Under the pieces are notes generated by a model that worked only from the letters and a program-made list of their open reading frames with translations, searched no databases and was not told the origin of the DNA. A stretch of 64,000 nt of DNA from Thiohalobacter thiocyanaticus (GTDB taxonomy: Bacteria > Pseudomonadota > Gammaproteobacteria > Thiohalobacterales > Thiohalobacteraceae), in contig NZ_QZMU01000001.1 in the NCBI RefSeq assembly GCF_003932505.1, positions 2,427,001 to 2,491,000 of the forward strand, written 5' to 3'. A program made the position numbers and the translations under genes. This document shows positions 21,269 through 33,956 of this stretch, piece by piece. Positions within the stretch are counted from its first letter, which is position 1. Every line of letters starts with the position of its first letter.

Positions 21269-22719
21269 TCGATGCGCACAGCCTGACCGCGGGACAGCCC
21301 CAGGGCATGGGCCGGGTGCGCCGGGTGCACTTCGTCGGCATCGGCGGCGCCGGCATGAGCGGCATCGCCGAGGTGATGCTCAACCTGGGCTACCAGGTGC
21401 AGGGCTCGGACCTGCGCAGCAATGCGGTCACGCAGCGGCTGCAGGCACTGGGCGCGACCGTCTTTCCCGGCCACGATCCACGGCAGGTTGCCGACGTGGA
21501 CGTGGTGGTGGTCTCCAGCGCGGTGACCGAGGCCAACCCCGAGGTGAGTGCTGCGCGCGGGCAGCGTATCCCGGTGGTGCCGCGCGCGGAGATGCTGGCT
21601 GAACTGATGCGCTTCCGCTACGGCATCGCCGTGGCGGGCACCCACGGCAAGACCACCACCACCAGCCTGGTGGCCAGCCTGCTGGCCGAGGCGGATATGG
21701 ATCCCACTTATGTGATAGGCGGCAAGCTCAACAGCGCCGACGGCCATGCCCGGCTCGGCACCGGTCGCTACCTGGTGGCCGAGGCGGATGAATCCGATGC
21801 CTCCTTCCTCTACCTCCAGCCCATGATCGGCATCGTCACCAACATCGACGCCGATCATCTAGAGACCTACGGCGGCGATTTCGGCCGGCTGCGCCAGACC
21901 TTCGTCGAGTTCCTGCACCACCTGCCCTTCTACGGGCTGGCGGTGCTGTGTCTGGATGATGCCGGCGTACGCGCCATCCTGCCGGAGGTTACCCGGCCTT
22001 TCCGCACCTATTCGATCGACTCGGCCGAGGCGGATCTCTACACCACGGGGCTGGAACAGCGCGGCCTGCAGATGCATTTCAACCTGCACCGCAAGGGACG
22101 CGGGGACAGCATCCCGGTGGTGCTGAACCTGCCGGGCCGGCACAACGTGCTCAACGCCCTGGCGGCGGTGGTGGTTGCCGACGAACTGGGCATTCCGGAC
22201 GCCGCCATCCGGGCGGGCCTGAGCAACTTCAGCGGCATCGCCCGGCGCAGCCAGTTCCACGGCGAGCTGCAGAGTCCGGCCGGACCGATGCTGCTGGTCG
22301 ACGACTATGGCCATCACCCCAGCGAGATCAGCGCCACGCTCGCGGCCATCAAGGCCGGCTGGCCCGAGCGGCGCCTGGTGGTGGTGTTTCAGCCGCACCG
22401 TTACACCCGTACCCGCGATCTGTTCGAGGACTTCAGTCAGGCCCTGGCGCAGGCGGACGTGCTGTTGCTGTGCGAGGTCTATGCCGCCGGCGAGACACCC
22501 ATCGCCGGCGCCGACGGCCGTGCCCTGTGCCGCGCCGTGCGGGCCCGCGGCAAGGTGGATCCGGTGTTTGTCGAAGGCGTGGACGAGGTGCCCGAGGTTC
22601 TGGGCGGGGTGCTGGAGGCGGGGGATGTGGTGCTCACCCTGGGGGCGGGGGATATCGGTACGGTGCCGGCACGGCTGGAAGCGCTGTGGCCGGCCGGGGC
22701 GACGGAGACGGGGAGGTAA
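21265..22719 (+). CDS. murC: UDP-MurNAc:L-alanine ligase
   Basis: Adds the first stem residue, L-alanine, to UDP-MurNAc. The 484-residue protein begins with the nucleotide-binding segment [18 protein letters not shown]. It has the ATP loop [11 protein letters not shown] at about residues 127-137, [12 protein letters not shown], the DYGHHPSEI motif near 350, and [12 protein letters not shown]. The E. coli protein has 491 residues. An SD for the next small gene follows its stop. Confidence 0.96.
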   Translation: MIDAHSLTAGQPQGMGRVRRVHFVGIGGAGMSGIAEVMLNLGYQVQGSDLRSNAVTQRLQALGATVFPGHDPRQVADVDVVVVSSAVTEANPEVSAARGQRIPVVPRAEMLAELMRFRYGIAVAGTHGKTTTTSLVASLLAEADMDPTYVIGGKLNSADGHARLGTGRYLVAEADESDASFLYLQPMIGIVTNIDADHLETYGGDFGRLRQTFVEFLHHLPFYGLAVLCLDDAGVRAILPEVTRPFRTYSIDSAEADLYTTGLEQRGLQMHFNLHRKGRGDSIPVVLNLPGRHNVLNALAAVVVADELGIPDAAIRAGLSNFSGIARRSQFHGELQSPAGPMLLVDDYGHHPSEISATLAAIKAGWPERRLVVVFQPHRYTRTRDLFEDFSQALAQADVLLLCEVYAAGETPIAGADGRALCRAVRARGKVDPVFVEGVDEVPEVLGGVLEAGDVVLTLGAGDIGTVPARLEALWPAGATETGR

Positions 22720-22723
22720 GCCA

Positions 22724-22903
22724 ATGGGACAGCGGACACATCTGCGTTTGCACATGGGGTGCGGCGAGGCGCTCAGAAGCCGCTTGGCCGTGTTGTGCGA
22801 GCGCCGCAGGGAAGAGGACGTACAGACCGGGTCGGGTCGCGGCACCCGCGCCCTGACCTCGCGCTATGCGGGCCGGATTCGGAGCGGCAACAAGCATTCA
22901 TGA
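22724..22903 (+). CDS. Putative 59-residue protein between murC and murB
   Basis: A frame starting MGQRTHLRLH begins 4 bases after the murC stop, preceded by the SD GGGAGGT overlapping the end of murC. Its TGA overlaps the murB ATG (ATGA), the same coupling used by most dcw genes here. The product is very basic (many Arg, some Cys and His: MGCGEALRSRLAVLCERRREED). No family is recognised. If it is not translated, murB would lie unusually far from murC for this operon. Confidence 0.5.
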   Translation: MGQRTHLRLHMGCGEALRSRLAVLCERRREEDVQTGSGRGTRALTSRYAGRIRSGNKHS

Positions 22904-23817
22904 TGGCGGCGAGTACACATAGACCGGAACCGCGCGGCGTGCTGCGACACGACGAGCCGATGTCGCGTCATACCACCTGGCGTGTCGGCGGCCCGGCCCG
23001 GGTCTGGTATCAGCCGGCCGATCTCGAGGACCTGGCGGACTTCCTGTCCGGATTGCCGGAGGGCGAGGAGATCGTCTGGGTGGGGCTCGGCAGCAACCTG
23101 CTGGTCCGCGACGGCGGTATCCCGGGCGTGGTGATCGCTCCCTTCAGCGGCCTGAACCGGATGGAGCTGCTGGAAGACGGCGGGGTGCGGGTCGAGGCGG
23201 GTGTGAGCTGCGCCCGGCTCGCCCGCTTCTGCGGCCGCAATGATCTGGCCGGCGGCGAGTTCCTGGCCGGCATCCCCGGCACCGTCGGCGGCGCCCTGGC
23301 GATGAATGCCGGGGCCTTCGGCGGCGAGACCTGGACGCGGGTCGTGGCGGTGGAGACCATCGACCGTCACGGCTGCATCCGGCGGCGTGAGGCCGCTGAA
23401 TTCGCGGTCGGTTACCGCACGGTACAGGGGACGGCCGGCGAGTGGTTCGTGGCGGCGCACATGCAGTTCGACCAGGGCGAAGCTTCGGCCGCGCAGGCAG
23501 ATGTCAGACAGCTTCTGGCCCGGCGTAACGAAACCCAGCCGACCAGCCAGCCCAGCTGCGGCTCGGTGTTCCGCAATCCGGAGAACGATCACGCCGCACG
23601 TCTGATCGAGGCCTGCGGACTGAAAGGCTACTGCATCGGCGCGGCCTGTGTGTCGGACAAGCATGCGAACTTCATTATCAACACCGGCGGGGCGACGGCG
23701 GCCGAGATCGAACAACTGATCGGCCATGTACAGCAGCGGGTGGCCGAACAGTTCGGCATTGAGCTGCATACCGAAGTGCGCATCATCGGTATCGCGGCGA
23801 CGGAGGCAGACGCGTGA
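22900..23817 (+). CDS. murB: UDP-N-acetylenolpyruvoylglucosamine reductase
   Basis: FAD- and NADPH-dependent step that makes UDP-MurNAc. From ATG 22900 it has 305 residues, the length of the shorter MurB class. FAD-domain segments are TTWRVGGPARVWYQP, GLGSNLLVRDGG, GIPGTVGGALAMNAGAFGGE and VGYRT. The proton-donor segment CGSVFRNPE lies near residue 224. The end overlaps the ddl GTG. Confidence 0.95.
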   Translation: MMAASTHRPEPRGVLRHDEPMSRHTTWRVGGPARVWYQPADLEDLADFLSGLPEGEEIVWVGLGSNLLVRDGGIPGVVIAPFSGLNRMELLEDGGVRVEAGVSCARLARFCGRNDLAGGEFLAGIPGTVGGALAMNAGAFGGETWTRVVAVETIDRHGCIRRREAAEFAVGYRTVQGTAGEWFVAAHMQFDQGEASAAQADVRQLLARRNETQPTSQPSCGSVFRNPENDHAARLIEACGLKGYCIGAACVSDKHANFIINTGGATAAEIEQLIGHVQQRVAEQFGIELHTEVRIIGIAATEADA

Positions 23818-24767
23818 GCCCGGCGCAGACCGCCACCGATATCGATCCGACCGCCTTCGGCAAGGTGGCGGTGCTGCTGGGCGGCACCTCGGCCGAGCGC
23901 GAGATATCGCTGAAAAGCGGCCGCGCTGTGCAGGCCGCGCTGATCGAGGCAGGGGTCGATGCGCAGGCGCTGGATCCGGCCGAGCCGGGGGTGTTGCGGC
24001 GCCTGGAGGGCGAGGGTTTCGAACGCGTTTTCATCGCCCTGCACGGTCGCGGCGGCGAGGACGGCGTCATGCAGGGTGCGCTGGAAACGCTGGGCCTGCC
24101 TTATACCGGCAGCGGCGTACTGGGCTCGGCGCTGGGGATGGACAAGATCCGCACCAAGCAGATCTGGCGCTCGGCCGGCATCCCCACGCCGGAGTTCGCC
24201 GTGGTGCGCACGGAAGCTGAACTGCAGCAGGCGCAGGCAGGTCTGACGTTTCCGGTCATCGTCAAGCCGGCGCACGAAGGCTCCAGCCTGGGCATGACCC
24301 GGGCGGAGACAGCGGACAGCCTGCTGGCGGCCTGGCAGGAGGCCGCGCGCTTTGACACCGACGTTCTGGTCGAGCGCTGGATCGAGGGCGAGGAATACAC
24401 GGCTGCCCTGCTGGGCGCTGCAGCGCTGCCCCTGATCAAGCTGGAGACACCGCACAGTTTCTATGACTACGCCGCCAAGTACAGCGCGGGCGACACCCGC
24501 TACCTGTGTCCCTGCGGCCTGCCGGCGGCGCGGGAAACCGAACTGCAGGTGCAGTCCCGGGCGGCCTTCGCGGCAGTGGCGGCCAGCGGCTGGGGCCGGG
24601 TGGATCTGATGCTGGACGGCCAGGGCCAGCCCTGGTTCATCGAGGTCAACACCGTGCCCGGTATGACGGATCACAGCCTGGTGCCGATGGCGGCACGCGA
24701 GGCGGGTATCGATTTCACCCGGTTGGTGCTGCGGATACTGCAGACCAGCGAGGATGCGAAGCGATGA
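23814..24767 (+). CDS. ddl: D-alanine-D-alanine ligase
   Basis: Makes the D-Ala-D-Ala dipeptide used by MurF. The 317-residue ATP-grasp protein has VLLGGTSAEREISLKSG (about 18-34), ALHGRGGEDGVMQG, LPYTGSGVLGSALGMDK, the HEGSSLGM loop and the metal-binding C-terminus WGRVDLM...FIEVNTVPGMTDHSLVP. GTG start, with overlaps on both sides (murB and ftsQ). Confidence 0.96.
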   Translation: MSPAQTATDIDPTAFGKVAVLLGGTSAEREISLKSGRAVQAALIEAGVDAQALDPAEPGVLRRLEGEGFERVFIALHGRGGEDGVMQGALETLGLPYTGSGVLGSALGMDKIRTKQIWRSAGIPTPEFAVVRTEAELQQAQAGLTFPVIVKPAHEGSSLGMTRAETADSLLAAWQEAARFDTDVLVERWIEGEEYTAALLGAAALPLIKLETPHSFYDYAAKYSAGDTRYLCPCGLPAARETELQVQSRAAFAAVAASGWGRVDLMLDGQGQPWFIEVNTVPGMTDHSLVPMAAREAGIDFTRLVLRILQTSEDAKR

Positions 24768-25549
24768 GCAGGAAGAAACCCGGACAGGCGATCAGGCGCG
24801 AAGCGGAACAGGCGCCCTCCCGACGCTGGCTGGCGCTGCTCGGCAACGGTCTGGCCGCGGTGGTGCTGGTGCTGGCGCTGACCGGGGTTTATCAGCTGCT
24901 CGACTGGCTGCGAGATCCGCATGCCTGGCCGGTGCGCGAGGTGCAGATCGAGGGCGAGTTCCGGCATCTGCGTCATGAGCAGATTGCCGAGGCGACCCGG
25001 GACATGCTTCGCCATGGTTTTTTCGGGGTCGAGGTCGGCACGGTCCAGCAGCGCCTGGCCAAACTGCCCTGGGTGGCCGAGGCCGCGGTGCGGCGAGTCT
25101 GGCCGGACGGCATGCAGTTGCGCATCCAGGAGCAGGTGCCGGTGGCGCGTTGGGGTGAGGACGGTCTGCTCAATGCCCGGGGCGAGCTGTTCCAGCCGGA
25201 GAATGTGGCGGAGTTCGCCGCCCTGCCGAGGCTGGCCGGTCCGATCAGCCTGCGTGAGCGGGTGATCCGGCGCTATATCGAGTTCCGTCAGGCCCTGCAG
25301 CAGATCGGCCGCCACCCGGCGGCGATTGAACTGGATGCACGGCGGGCCTGGCGGGTGGAACTGGACAACGGCATGCAGATCCGGCTCGGCCGCCAGGAGG
25401 AGGCGCGGCGGATGGCGCTGTTCATCGATATCTATCCGCGGGTCTTCGCCGCCGCGCCGCAGCCGGCGCGCGGCGTGGACATGCGTTACAGCAATGGCTT
25501 TGCCGTGCACTGGAAGACAGCCGGGACACCGCGACGGCATGAGGGTTGA
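24764..25549 (+). CDS. ftsQ: Cell division protein FtsQ
   Basis: Bitopic divisome protein linking FtsLB to the ring. The 261-residue product has a basic cytoplasmic tail (MSRKKPGQAIRREAEQ) and one membrane helix (about 27-45). The POTRA domain (WPVREVQIEGEFRHLRHEQI...GFFGVEV) and the beta domain follow, with PWVAEAAVRRVWPDGMQLRI typical of FtsQ. It overlaps ddl, and ftsA begins one base after its stop. Confidence 0.94.
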   Translation: MSRKKPGQAIRREAEQAPSRRWLALLGNGLAAVVLVLALTGVYQLLDWLRDPHAWPVREVQIEGEFRHLRHEQIAEATRDMLRHGFFGVEVGTVQQRLAKLPWVAEAAVRRVWPDGMQLRIQEQVPVARWGEDGLLNARGELFQPENVAEFAALPRLAGPISLRERVIRRYIEFRQALQQIGRHPAAIELDARRAWRVELDNGMQIRLGRQEEARRMALFIDIYPRVFAAAPQPARGVDMRYSNGFAVHWKTAGTPRRHEG

Positions 25550-25550
25550 T

Positions 25551-26783
25551 ATGACGAAAAGGTCGGAAAAGAACATGATCGTGGGGCTGGATATCGGCAC
25601 CTCCAAGGTGGTCGCCATCGTCGGCGAGGTGCTGCCCGAGGGCAGCATCGAGATCATCGGCATCGGCTCGCATCCCTCGCGCGGGATGAAGAAGGGCGTG
25701 GTGGTCAACATCGAGTCCACGGTGCATTCCATCCAGCGGGCCATCGAGGAAGCCGAGCTGATGGCCGGCTGCCAGATCCACTCGGTCTATGCCGGCATCG
25801 CCGGCAGTCACATCCGCAGCCTGAACTCGCATGGCATTGTGGCCATCCGCGACAAGGAGGTCACGCCGGGCGACGTGGAGCGGGTCATCGACGCCGCCCG
25901 CGCGGTGGCGATTCCCGCCGACCAGAAGATCCTGCACATCCTGCCCCAGGAATTCATCATCGATAACCAGGAAGGCATCAAGGAACCCGTGGGCATGTCC
26001 GGCGTGCGCCTGGAGGCCAAGGTGCACCTGGTTACCGGTGCGGTGAGCGCGGCCCAGAACATCATCAAGTGCGTGCGCCGCTGCGGGCTGGAGGTTGACG
26101 ACATCATCCTCGAGCAGCTGGCTTCGAGCTACTCGGTGCTGACCGAGGACGAGAAGGAGCTGGGCGTGTGCCTGGTCGATATCGGCGGCGGCACCACCGA
26201 CATGGCCGTGTTCACGGAAGGCTCCATCCGGCATACCTCGGTGATCCCGATCGCGGGCGATCAGGTGACCAACGACATCGCCGTGGCCCTGCGCACGCCG
26301 ACCCAGCATGCCGAGGAGATCAAGATCAAGTACGCCTGCGCCCTGACCCAGCTGGCCACCGCCGACGACACCATCGAGGTGCCCAGCGTCGGTGACCGCC
26401 CGGCGCGACGTCTGGCACGCCACACCCTGGCCGAGGTGGTGGAGCCACGCTACGAGGAGCTGCTCACCCTGGTGCAGTCGGAGCTGCGCCGCAGCGGCTT
26501 CGAGGACCTGGTCGCCGCCGGCATCGTGCTGACCGGCGGCAGCTCCAAGATGGAAGGCCTGGTGGACCTGGCCGAGGAGGTGTTCCACATGCCGGTGCGT
26601 CTGGGCATGCCGCAGTACATCGCGGGCCTGGCCGACGTGGTGCGCAATCCGATCTATGCCACCGGTGTGGGTCTGTTGCTGTTCGGTAATCAGAATCAGT
26701 CCCATCGCAACCTGGACATCCAGGGGCGGGGATTTCGCGGGGTCCTGGACCGGATGAAGAGCTGGTTCCAGGGAAATTTCTAG
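25551..26783 (+). CDS. ftsA: Cell division protein FtsA
   Basis: Actin-like ATPase that anchors FtsZ to the membrane. The 410-residue protein starts MTKRSEKNMIVGLDIGTSKVVAIVG (phosphate 1 loop). It has VDIGGGTTDMAVF (phosphate 2) near residue 205, the adenosine motif GIVLTGGSSKMEGL near 325, and the amphipathic C-terminal helix GVLDRMKSWFQGNF that binds the membrane. Start ATG 25551 follows GAGGGT. Confidence 0.97.
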   Translation: MTKRSEKNMIVGLDIGTSKVVAIVGEVLPEGSIEIIGIGSHPSRGMKKGVVVNIESTVHSIQRAIEEAELMAGCQIHSVYAGIAGSHIRSLNSHGIVAIRDKEVTPGDVERVIDAARAVAIPADQKILHILPQEFIIDNQEGIKEPVGMSGVRLEAKVHLVTGAVSAAQNIIKCVRRCGLEVDDIILEQLASSYSVLTEDEKELGVCLVDIGGGTTDMAVFTEGSIRHTSVIPIAGDQVTNDIAVALRTPTQHAEEIKIKYACALTQLATADDTIEVPSVGDRPARRLARHTLAEVVEPRYEELLTLVQSELRRSGFEDLVAAGIVLTGGSSKMEGLVDLAEEVFHMPVRLGMPQYIAGLADVVRNPIYATGVGLLLFGNQNQSHRNLDIQGRGFRGVLDRMKSWFQGNF

Positions 26784-26860
26784 TTACGCAGTCACGGGAT
26801 CCCCGGTCGGTCCGGGGCGAAGTGTCACTTAACCATCAAGTGTAATCGAGGAGACGAGCA

Positions 26861-28024
<1,164 letters not shown>

Positions 28025-28373
28025 GCCGTCCGTCGGCTCCGGCGGACCGGACGCCGGGGCGGCTGAGGGCTGCGGGGTCGGTGGATCCCGAAGGGTTGGG
28101 CCGCGGCGGATGGCGCCGGCCTTGGCTTCGTCTCCTCGAGCCGGGGCTGCTCGTCGCGGTCGTTTATTCGGAAATCCCGGTGCGATGGCGGGAAAGCTGG
28201 TGGTGCTGGCCTGGATATTGCCTGTATCGGACCTGTCAGCGGGGTATCCTCCTGCTGCTGTGACCGACTTGACCAAAGTCACGTCCGGCCGCATTCAGGC
28301 TGTGTTAGCATCACGCCGATTCATTCGTGGCGTAACTGTACCGCCACCCATCAGTCAAGGTAATGAAACGTCC
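28025..28373 (+). other. 349-base ftsZ-lpxC spacer
   Basis: I see no convincing gene here. A 60-codon open stretch (28081-28263) has no SD and a composition unlike a protein. No T-run terminator follows ftsZ. A TTGACC at 28269 and a TGTGTTAGCAT at 28301-28311 could belong to an lpxC promoter, but their spacing (about 28 bases) does not make a normal sigma70 site. Confidence 0.4.
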
Positions 28374-29288
28374 ATGATCCGACAGCGCACTCTCAAGAAT
28401 ATCATCCGGGCCACCGGCGTGGGCCTGCATACGGGCGAGAAGGTGTTCCTTACCCTGCGCCCGGCCGCACCCGACACCGGCATCGTGTTCCGGCGTACCG
28501 ACCTGGAGCCGCCGGTCGAGATCAAGGCCAGCCCGGACAATGTGGGCGATACCCGCCTGTCGACCTCGCTGGTGCGGGACGGGGCGCGCATCTCCACGGT
28601 GGAACACCTGCTGTCGGCCTTTGCCGGCCTGGGCATCGACAATGCCTGGGTGGACCTGAGCGCGCCCGAGGTGCCGATCATGGACGGCAGCGCCGGGCCG
28701 TTCGTCTTCCTGGTGCAGTCGGCCGGCATCGAGGAGCAGAACGCGCCCAAGCGCTTTGTGCGCATCAAACGGCCGGTGCGGGTCGAAGAGGGTGACAAGT
28801 GGGCCAGCCTCGAGCCCTTCGATGGCTTCAAGGTGGGTTTTACCATCGATTTCGACCATCCCGTCTTTCACGGCCATGCCCAGTGCGTGGAGATCGACTT
28901 CTCCACCACCTCCTTCGTGCGCGAGGTCAGCCGGGCCCGCACCTTCGGCTTCATGCGCGAGATCGAGCAGTTGCGCGAGCGCCGGCTGGCGCTGGGGGGC
29001 AGCCTGGACAATGCCATCGTGGTGGATGACTACCGGGTACTGAACGAGGACGGGCTGCGTTACGAGGACGAGTTCGTCAAGCACAAGATCCTGGACGCGG
29101 TCGGCGATCTGTATCTGCTCGGCCACAGCCTGATCGGTGCCTTCCATGGTCACAAGTCCGGCCACGCCCTGAACAACCGGCTGCTGCGGGCGCTGTTGGC
29201 CGACGCCGAGGCCTGGGAGACGGTGAGTTTCGAGGACGAGGCCGCCGCCGCCCCGGTTGCCTACCTGCGGCCGGTGCCCTCGGCCTGA
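28374..29288 (+). CDS. lpxC: UDP-3-O-acyl-GlcNAc deacetylase
   Basis: First committed, zinc-dependent step of lipid A synthesis. The 304-residue protein starts [24 protein letters not shown]. It has [15 protein letters not shown] with the zinc-ligand H78, [27 protein letters not shown], and [16 protein letters not shown] with two further metal ligands. The active histidine is in [15 protein letters not shown] 28374 is the standard LpxC start. Confidence 0.97.
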   Translation: MIRQRTLKNIIRATGVGLHTGEKVFLTLRPAAPDTGIVFRRTDLEPPVEIKASPDNVGDTRLSTSLVRDGARISTVEHLLSAFAGLGIDNAWVDLSAPEVPIMDGSAGPFVFLVQSAGIEEQNAPKRFVRIKRPVRVEEGDKWASLEPFDGFKVGFTIDFDHPVFHGHAQCVEIDFSTTSFVREVSRARTFGFMREIEQLRERRLALGGSLDNAIVVDDYRVLNEDGLRYEDEFVKHKILDAVGDLYLLGHSLIGAFHGHKSGHALNNRLLRALLADAEAWETVSFEDEAAAAPVAYLRPVPSA

Positions 29289-29310
29289 CGCCGCGGCTCC
29301 CTGTCCACGG

Positions 29311-29338
29311 CAAAAGGCCCGCAGCTGCGGGCCTTTTG
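29311..29338. terminator. Bidirectional terminator between lpxC and dciA
   Basis: The 28-base sequence CAAAAGGCCCGCAG / CTGCGGGCCTTTTG is a perfect palindrome with A and T runs at its two feet. It works for lpxC on the plus strand and for the convergent gene on the minus strand. Confidence 0.85.
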
Positions 29339-29344
29339 CGTTTG

Positions 29345-29812
29345 TCAGCGCCGGTTGGTTCCACTGCCGCGGCCGGCGAGCCGCTGCAGGGCCTGCGACA
29401 ATTTTTTGTCGCCGATACTTCGGGCCAGAGATGTGATCAGGGCCGCATTTTCGGGAGACAGCCGGGCGGGTGAGCGGGCCGCAGGCGGGGGTGCGGCAGG
29501 CTGGTTCTGTGGCCGGATTCGCACTTCCAGTTTGTCCACCGTCACGGAATCATCGCCTGCGAACTGCTTGATCAGCTGCGGCGTCAGGAACCTCAGACGA
29601 GTTGCCCAGGCAGCAGAATCTACTATTAAAATCAAAGTATTATTCCGGATTTGCCCCAGCCTGCAGTGCGCCTGCAGGGGCGCGGGGAGCTGGGCCAGGA
29701 GGCGTTGCTCGAGCGCGGCGTGCGCGGTCAGGGCCTGGCGCAGGGACACCCCTCCGGAGGTCTCAATACCTCGCAGGTAACGGCCGATAGACTGGGTGCC
29801 GGGTGTTTTCAT
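29345..29812 (-). CDS. dciA: DciA-like DUF721 protein
   Basis: DciA is the ancestral loader or operator of the replicative helicase DnaB in bacteria without DnaC. The 155-residue product (from ATG 29812; a TTG at 29848 would extend it by 12) begins MKTPGTQSIGRYLRG. It has the DUF721 core LEQRLLAQLPAPLQAHCRLGQIRNNTLILIVDSAAWATRLRFLTPQLI, followed by a proline-rich linker and a C-terminal tail. The lpxC-dciA-M23-secA neighbourhood is common in gammaproteobacteria. Confidence 0.8.
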   Translation of the reverse strand: MKTPGTQSIGRYLRGIETSGGVSLRQALTAHAALEQRLLAQLPAPLQAHCRLGQIRNNTLILIVDSAAWATRLRFLTPQLIKQFAGDDSVTVDKLEVRIRPQNQPAAPPPAARSPARLSPENAALITSLARSIGDKKLSQALQRLAGRGSGTNRR

Positions 29813-29871
29813 GGAAGGACTGGCATCGAATTTGTAAACAGGTCTCAAAAACCTTAGAGTAGCGCACGCGC

Positions 29872-30798
29872 ATGAACATCATTCTCTTCACCAATCTACA
29901 CGGACGTCCTGGCAGTCTCAATCTCAGCCGCCCCCGGATCTATGTCCCGCTGCTGAGCCTGGGTCTGTTCCTGGCGGCGAGCCTGGTCTATCTGGGGTTC
30001 CAGCTGGCGCAGATCCAGCCGCAGGAGCGGCTGGCGGCCGGCCCCCACTGGCGGCTCGAGGTGGCCCAAGAGCAGCAGCGGGCCATCGAACAGGCCAGGC
30101 AGGAGTCGCAGGCGCACCTGGATGCGCTGGCCATGCGCCTGGGCCAGCTGCAGGGCCAGGTGCTGCGTCTGGAAGGCCTGGGCCAGCGGCTGGTGGAGAT
30201 GGCCGACATCGATCAGGGCGAATTCGACTTCGAGCAGATCCCGCCGCAGGGCGGCCCCGCCGCCGAGGCCGCGGCCGGTTATGCCGTGCCGGACTTCATC
30301 GAGCAGCTGGACAAGCTCTCCCGGGTGCTGAATGACCGTGAACAGCAGCTGCTGGCGCTGGAATCCGTGGTTCGTACCCGCTCGCTCAGGGAACAGGGTG
30401 TGCCTACCGGTCGCCCCGTGACCAGCGGTTGGATGTCCTCGGCCTACGGCAAGCGCACCGACCCCTTCACCGGCAAGCAGGCCTGGCACGACGGCGTGGA
30501 TTTCGCCGGCAAGGCCGGCACCGAGGTGGTGGCCGTGGGCGCCGGCGTGGTGACCTGGTCCGGCAGCCGCTACGGCTACGGCAACCTGGTCGAGATCAAT
30601 CATGGCAACGGCTATGTCACCCGCTACGGCCACAACCGGGACCTGCTGGTCGAGGTTGGCCAGCACGTCAGGCCCGGCCAGGCGATTGCCAGGATGGGCT
30701 CCAGCGGCCGCTCCACCGGTCCGCATGTCCATTTCGAGGTGCTCAAGCACGGCAAGTCCGTCGATCCGGCCCGGTTCGTCTGGGCCAAACGGTCGTGA
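29872..30798 (+). CDS. M23 family metallopeptidase
   Basis: Probable cell-wall endopeptidase or an envelope protein of the LytM group. The 308-residue protein has an N-terminal membrane anchor (about 21-43) and a coiled-coil stretch (about 55-115, LEVAQEQQRAIEQARQESQ). The C-terminal M23 domain (about 195-305) has the zinc residues in WHDGVDFAG and the HVHFEV motif. All expected ligands appear present, so it may be catalytically active. Its place between lpxC and secA is conserved in related bacteria. Confidence 0.85.
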   Translation: MNIILFTNLHGRPGSLNLSRPRIYVPLLSLGLFLAASLVYLGFQLAQIQPQERLAAGPHWRLEVAQEQQRAIEQARQESQAHLDALAMRLGQLQGQVLRLEGLGQRLVEMADIDQGEFDFEQIPPQGGPAAEAAAGYAVPDFIEQLDKLSRVLNDREQQLLALESVVRTRSLREQGVPTGRPVTSGWMSSAYGKRTDPFTGKQAWHDGVDFAGKAGTEVVAVGAGVVTWSGSRYGYGNLVEINHGNGYVTRYGHNRDLLVEVGQHVRPGQAIARMGSSGRSTGPHVHFEVLKHGKSVDPARFVWAKRS

Positions 30799-30805
30799 TT
30801 CTCCA

Positions 30806-30870
30806 GTGAGGAGTGAGGGGGTGAGGAGTAAAACCTCTCTTCCGGTTTTCCTCACTCCTCACTCCTTACT
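30806..30870. repeat. GAGGAGTGAG imperfect inverted repeat before secA
   Basis: GTGAGGAGTGAGGGGGTGAG (30806-30825) pairs with CTCACTCCTCACTCCTTAC (30852-30870). An inner AAAACC and GGTTTT close a short loop. It follows the M23 stop by seven bases and may act as a transcript end, without a clean T run. Made of short tandem GTGAGGA units. Confidence 0.5.
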
Positions 30871-30888
30871 CCCATCCCTCCTCCCCCC

Positions 30889-30917
30889 CTGACCTTTCCC
30901 CCGACATGCGGTATCAT
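30889..30917 (+). promoter_or_regulatory. Candidate sigma70 promoter for secA
   Basis: CTGACC (30889-30894) and TATCAT (30912-30917) are 17 bases apart, about 40 bases before the secA ATG. No secM-type leader ORF with an arrest motif was seen between the M23 gene and secA. Confidence 0.5.
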
Positions 30918-30958
30918 GGCCCATTCTGCCCGGAACCGGACCCGTTCAAAGTAGATCC

Positions 30959-33685
<2,727 letters not shown>

Positions 33686-33703
33686 ATTTCAAACCCCTCG
33701 ATA

Positions 33704-33940
33704 GCTACGGAAAACACGGAAAGCACGGACAAGCATCCAACCATTAAGCTGCGTCATCCTCGCGAAGGCGAGGATCCAGCGGTTGTCGGCCCTCCCTGGC
33801 ACTGGATTCCCGCCTTCGCGGGAATGACGGCCAGGTTGTGGGTTGTAGGTCGGGTTACACCCGATGGGCTGACCCGACCAGCATATGCTGGGGCAATTTT
33901 TACTTGTCCGTGTTTTCCGTGTATTCCGTGGCGCTCTTGC
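33704..33940. repeat. Nested palindrome, CACGGAA arms (secA-argJ)
   Basis: The left arm (33704-33731) is three tandem CACGGAA-type units. The right arm (33905-33940) is the complement, TCCGTGTTTTCCGTG then TATTCCGTGGCGCTC. Inside is an inverted pair: CGTCATCCTCGCGAAGG (33752-33768) and TTCGCGGGAATGACG (33815-33829). A GTAGGTCGGGTTACACC module follows at 33846. It ends 16 bases before argJ. Confidence 0.9.
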
Positions 33941-33956
33941 TTTTGAGTGATTGATC

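Noticed and set aside
28081..28263. A 60-residue ORF between ftsZ and lpxC
   Set aside because: No SD, tryptophan/arginine-rich odd composition, and no coupling to either neighbour.
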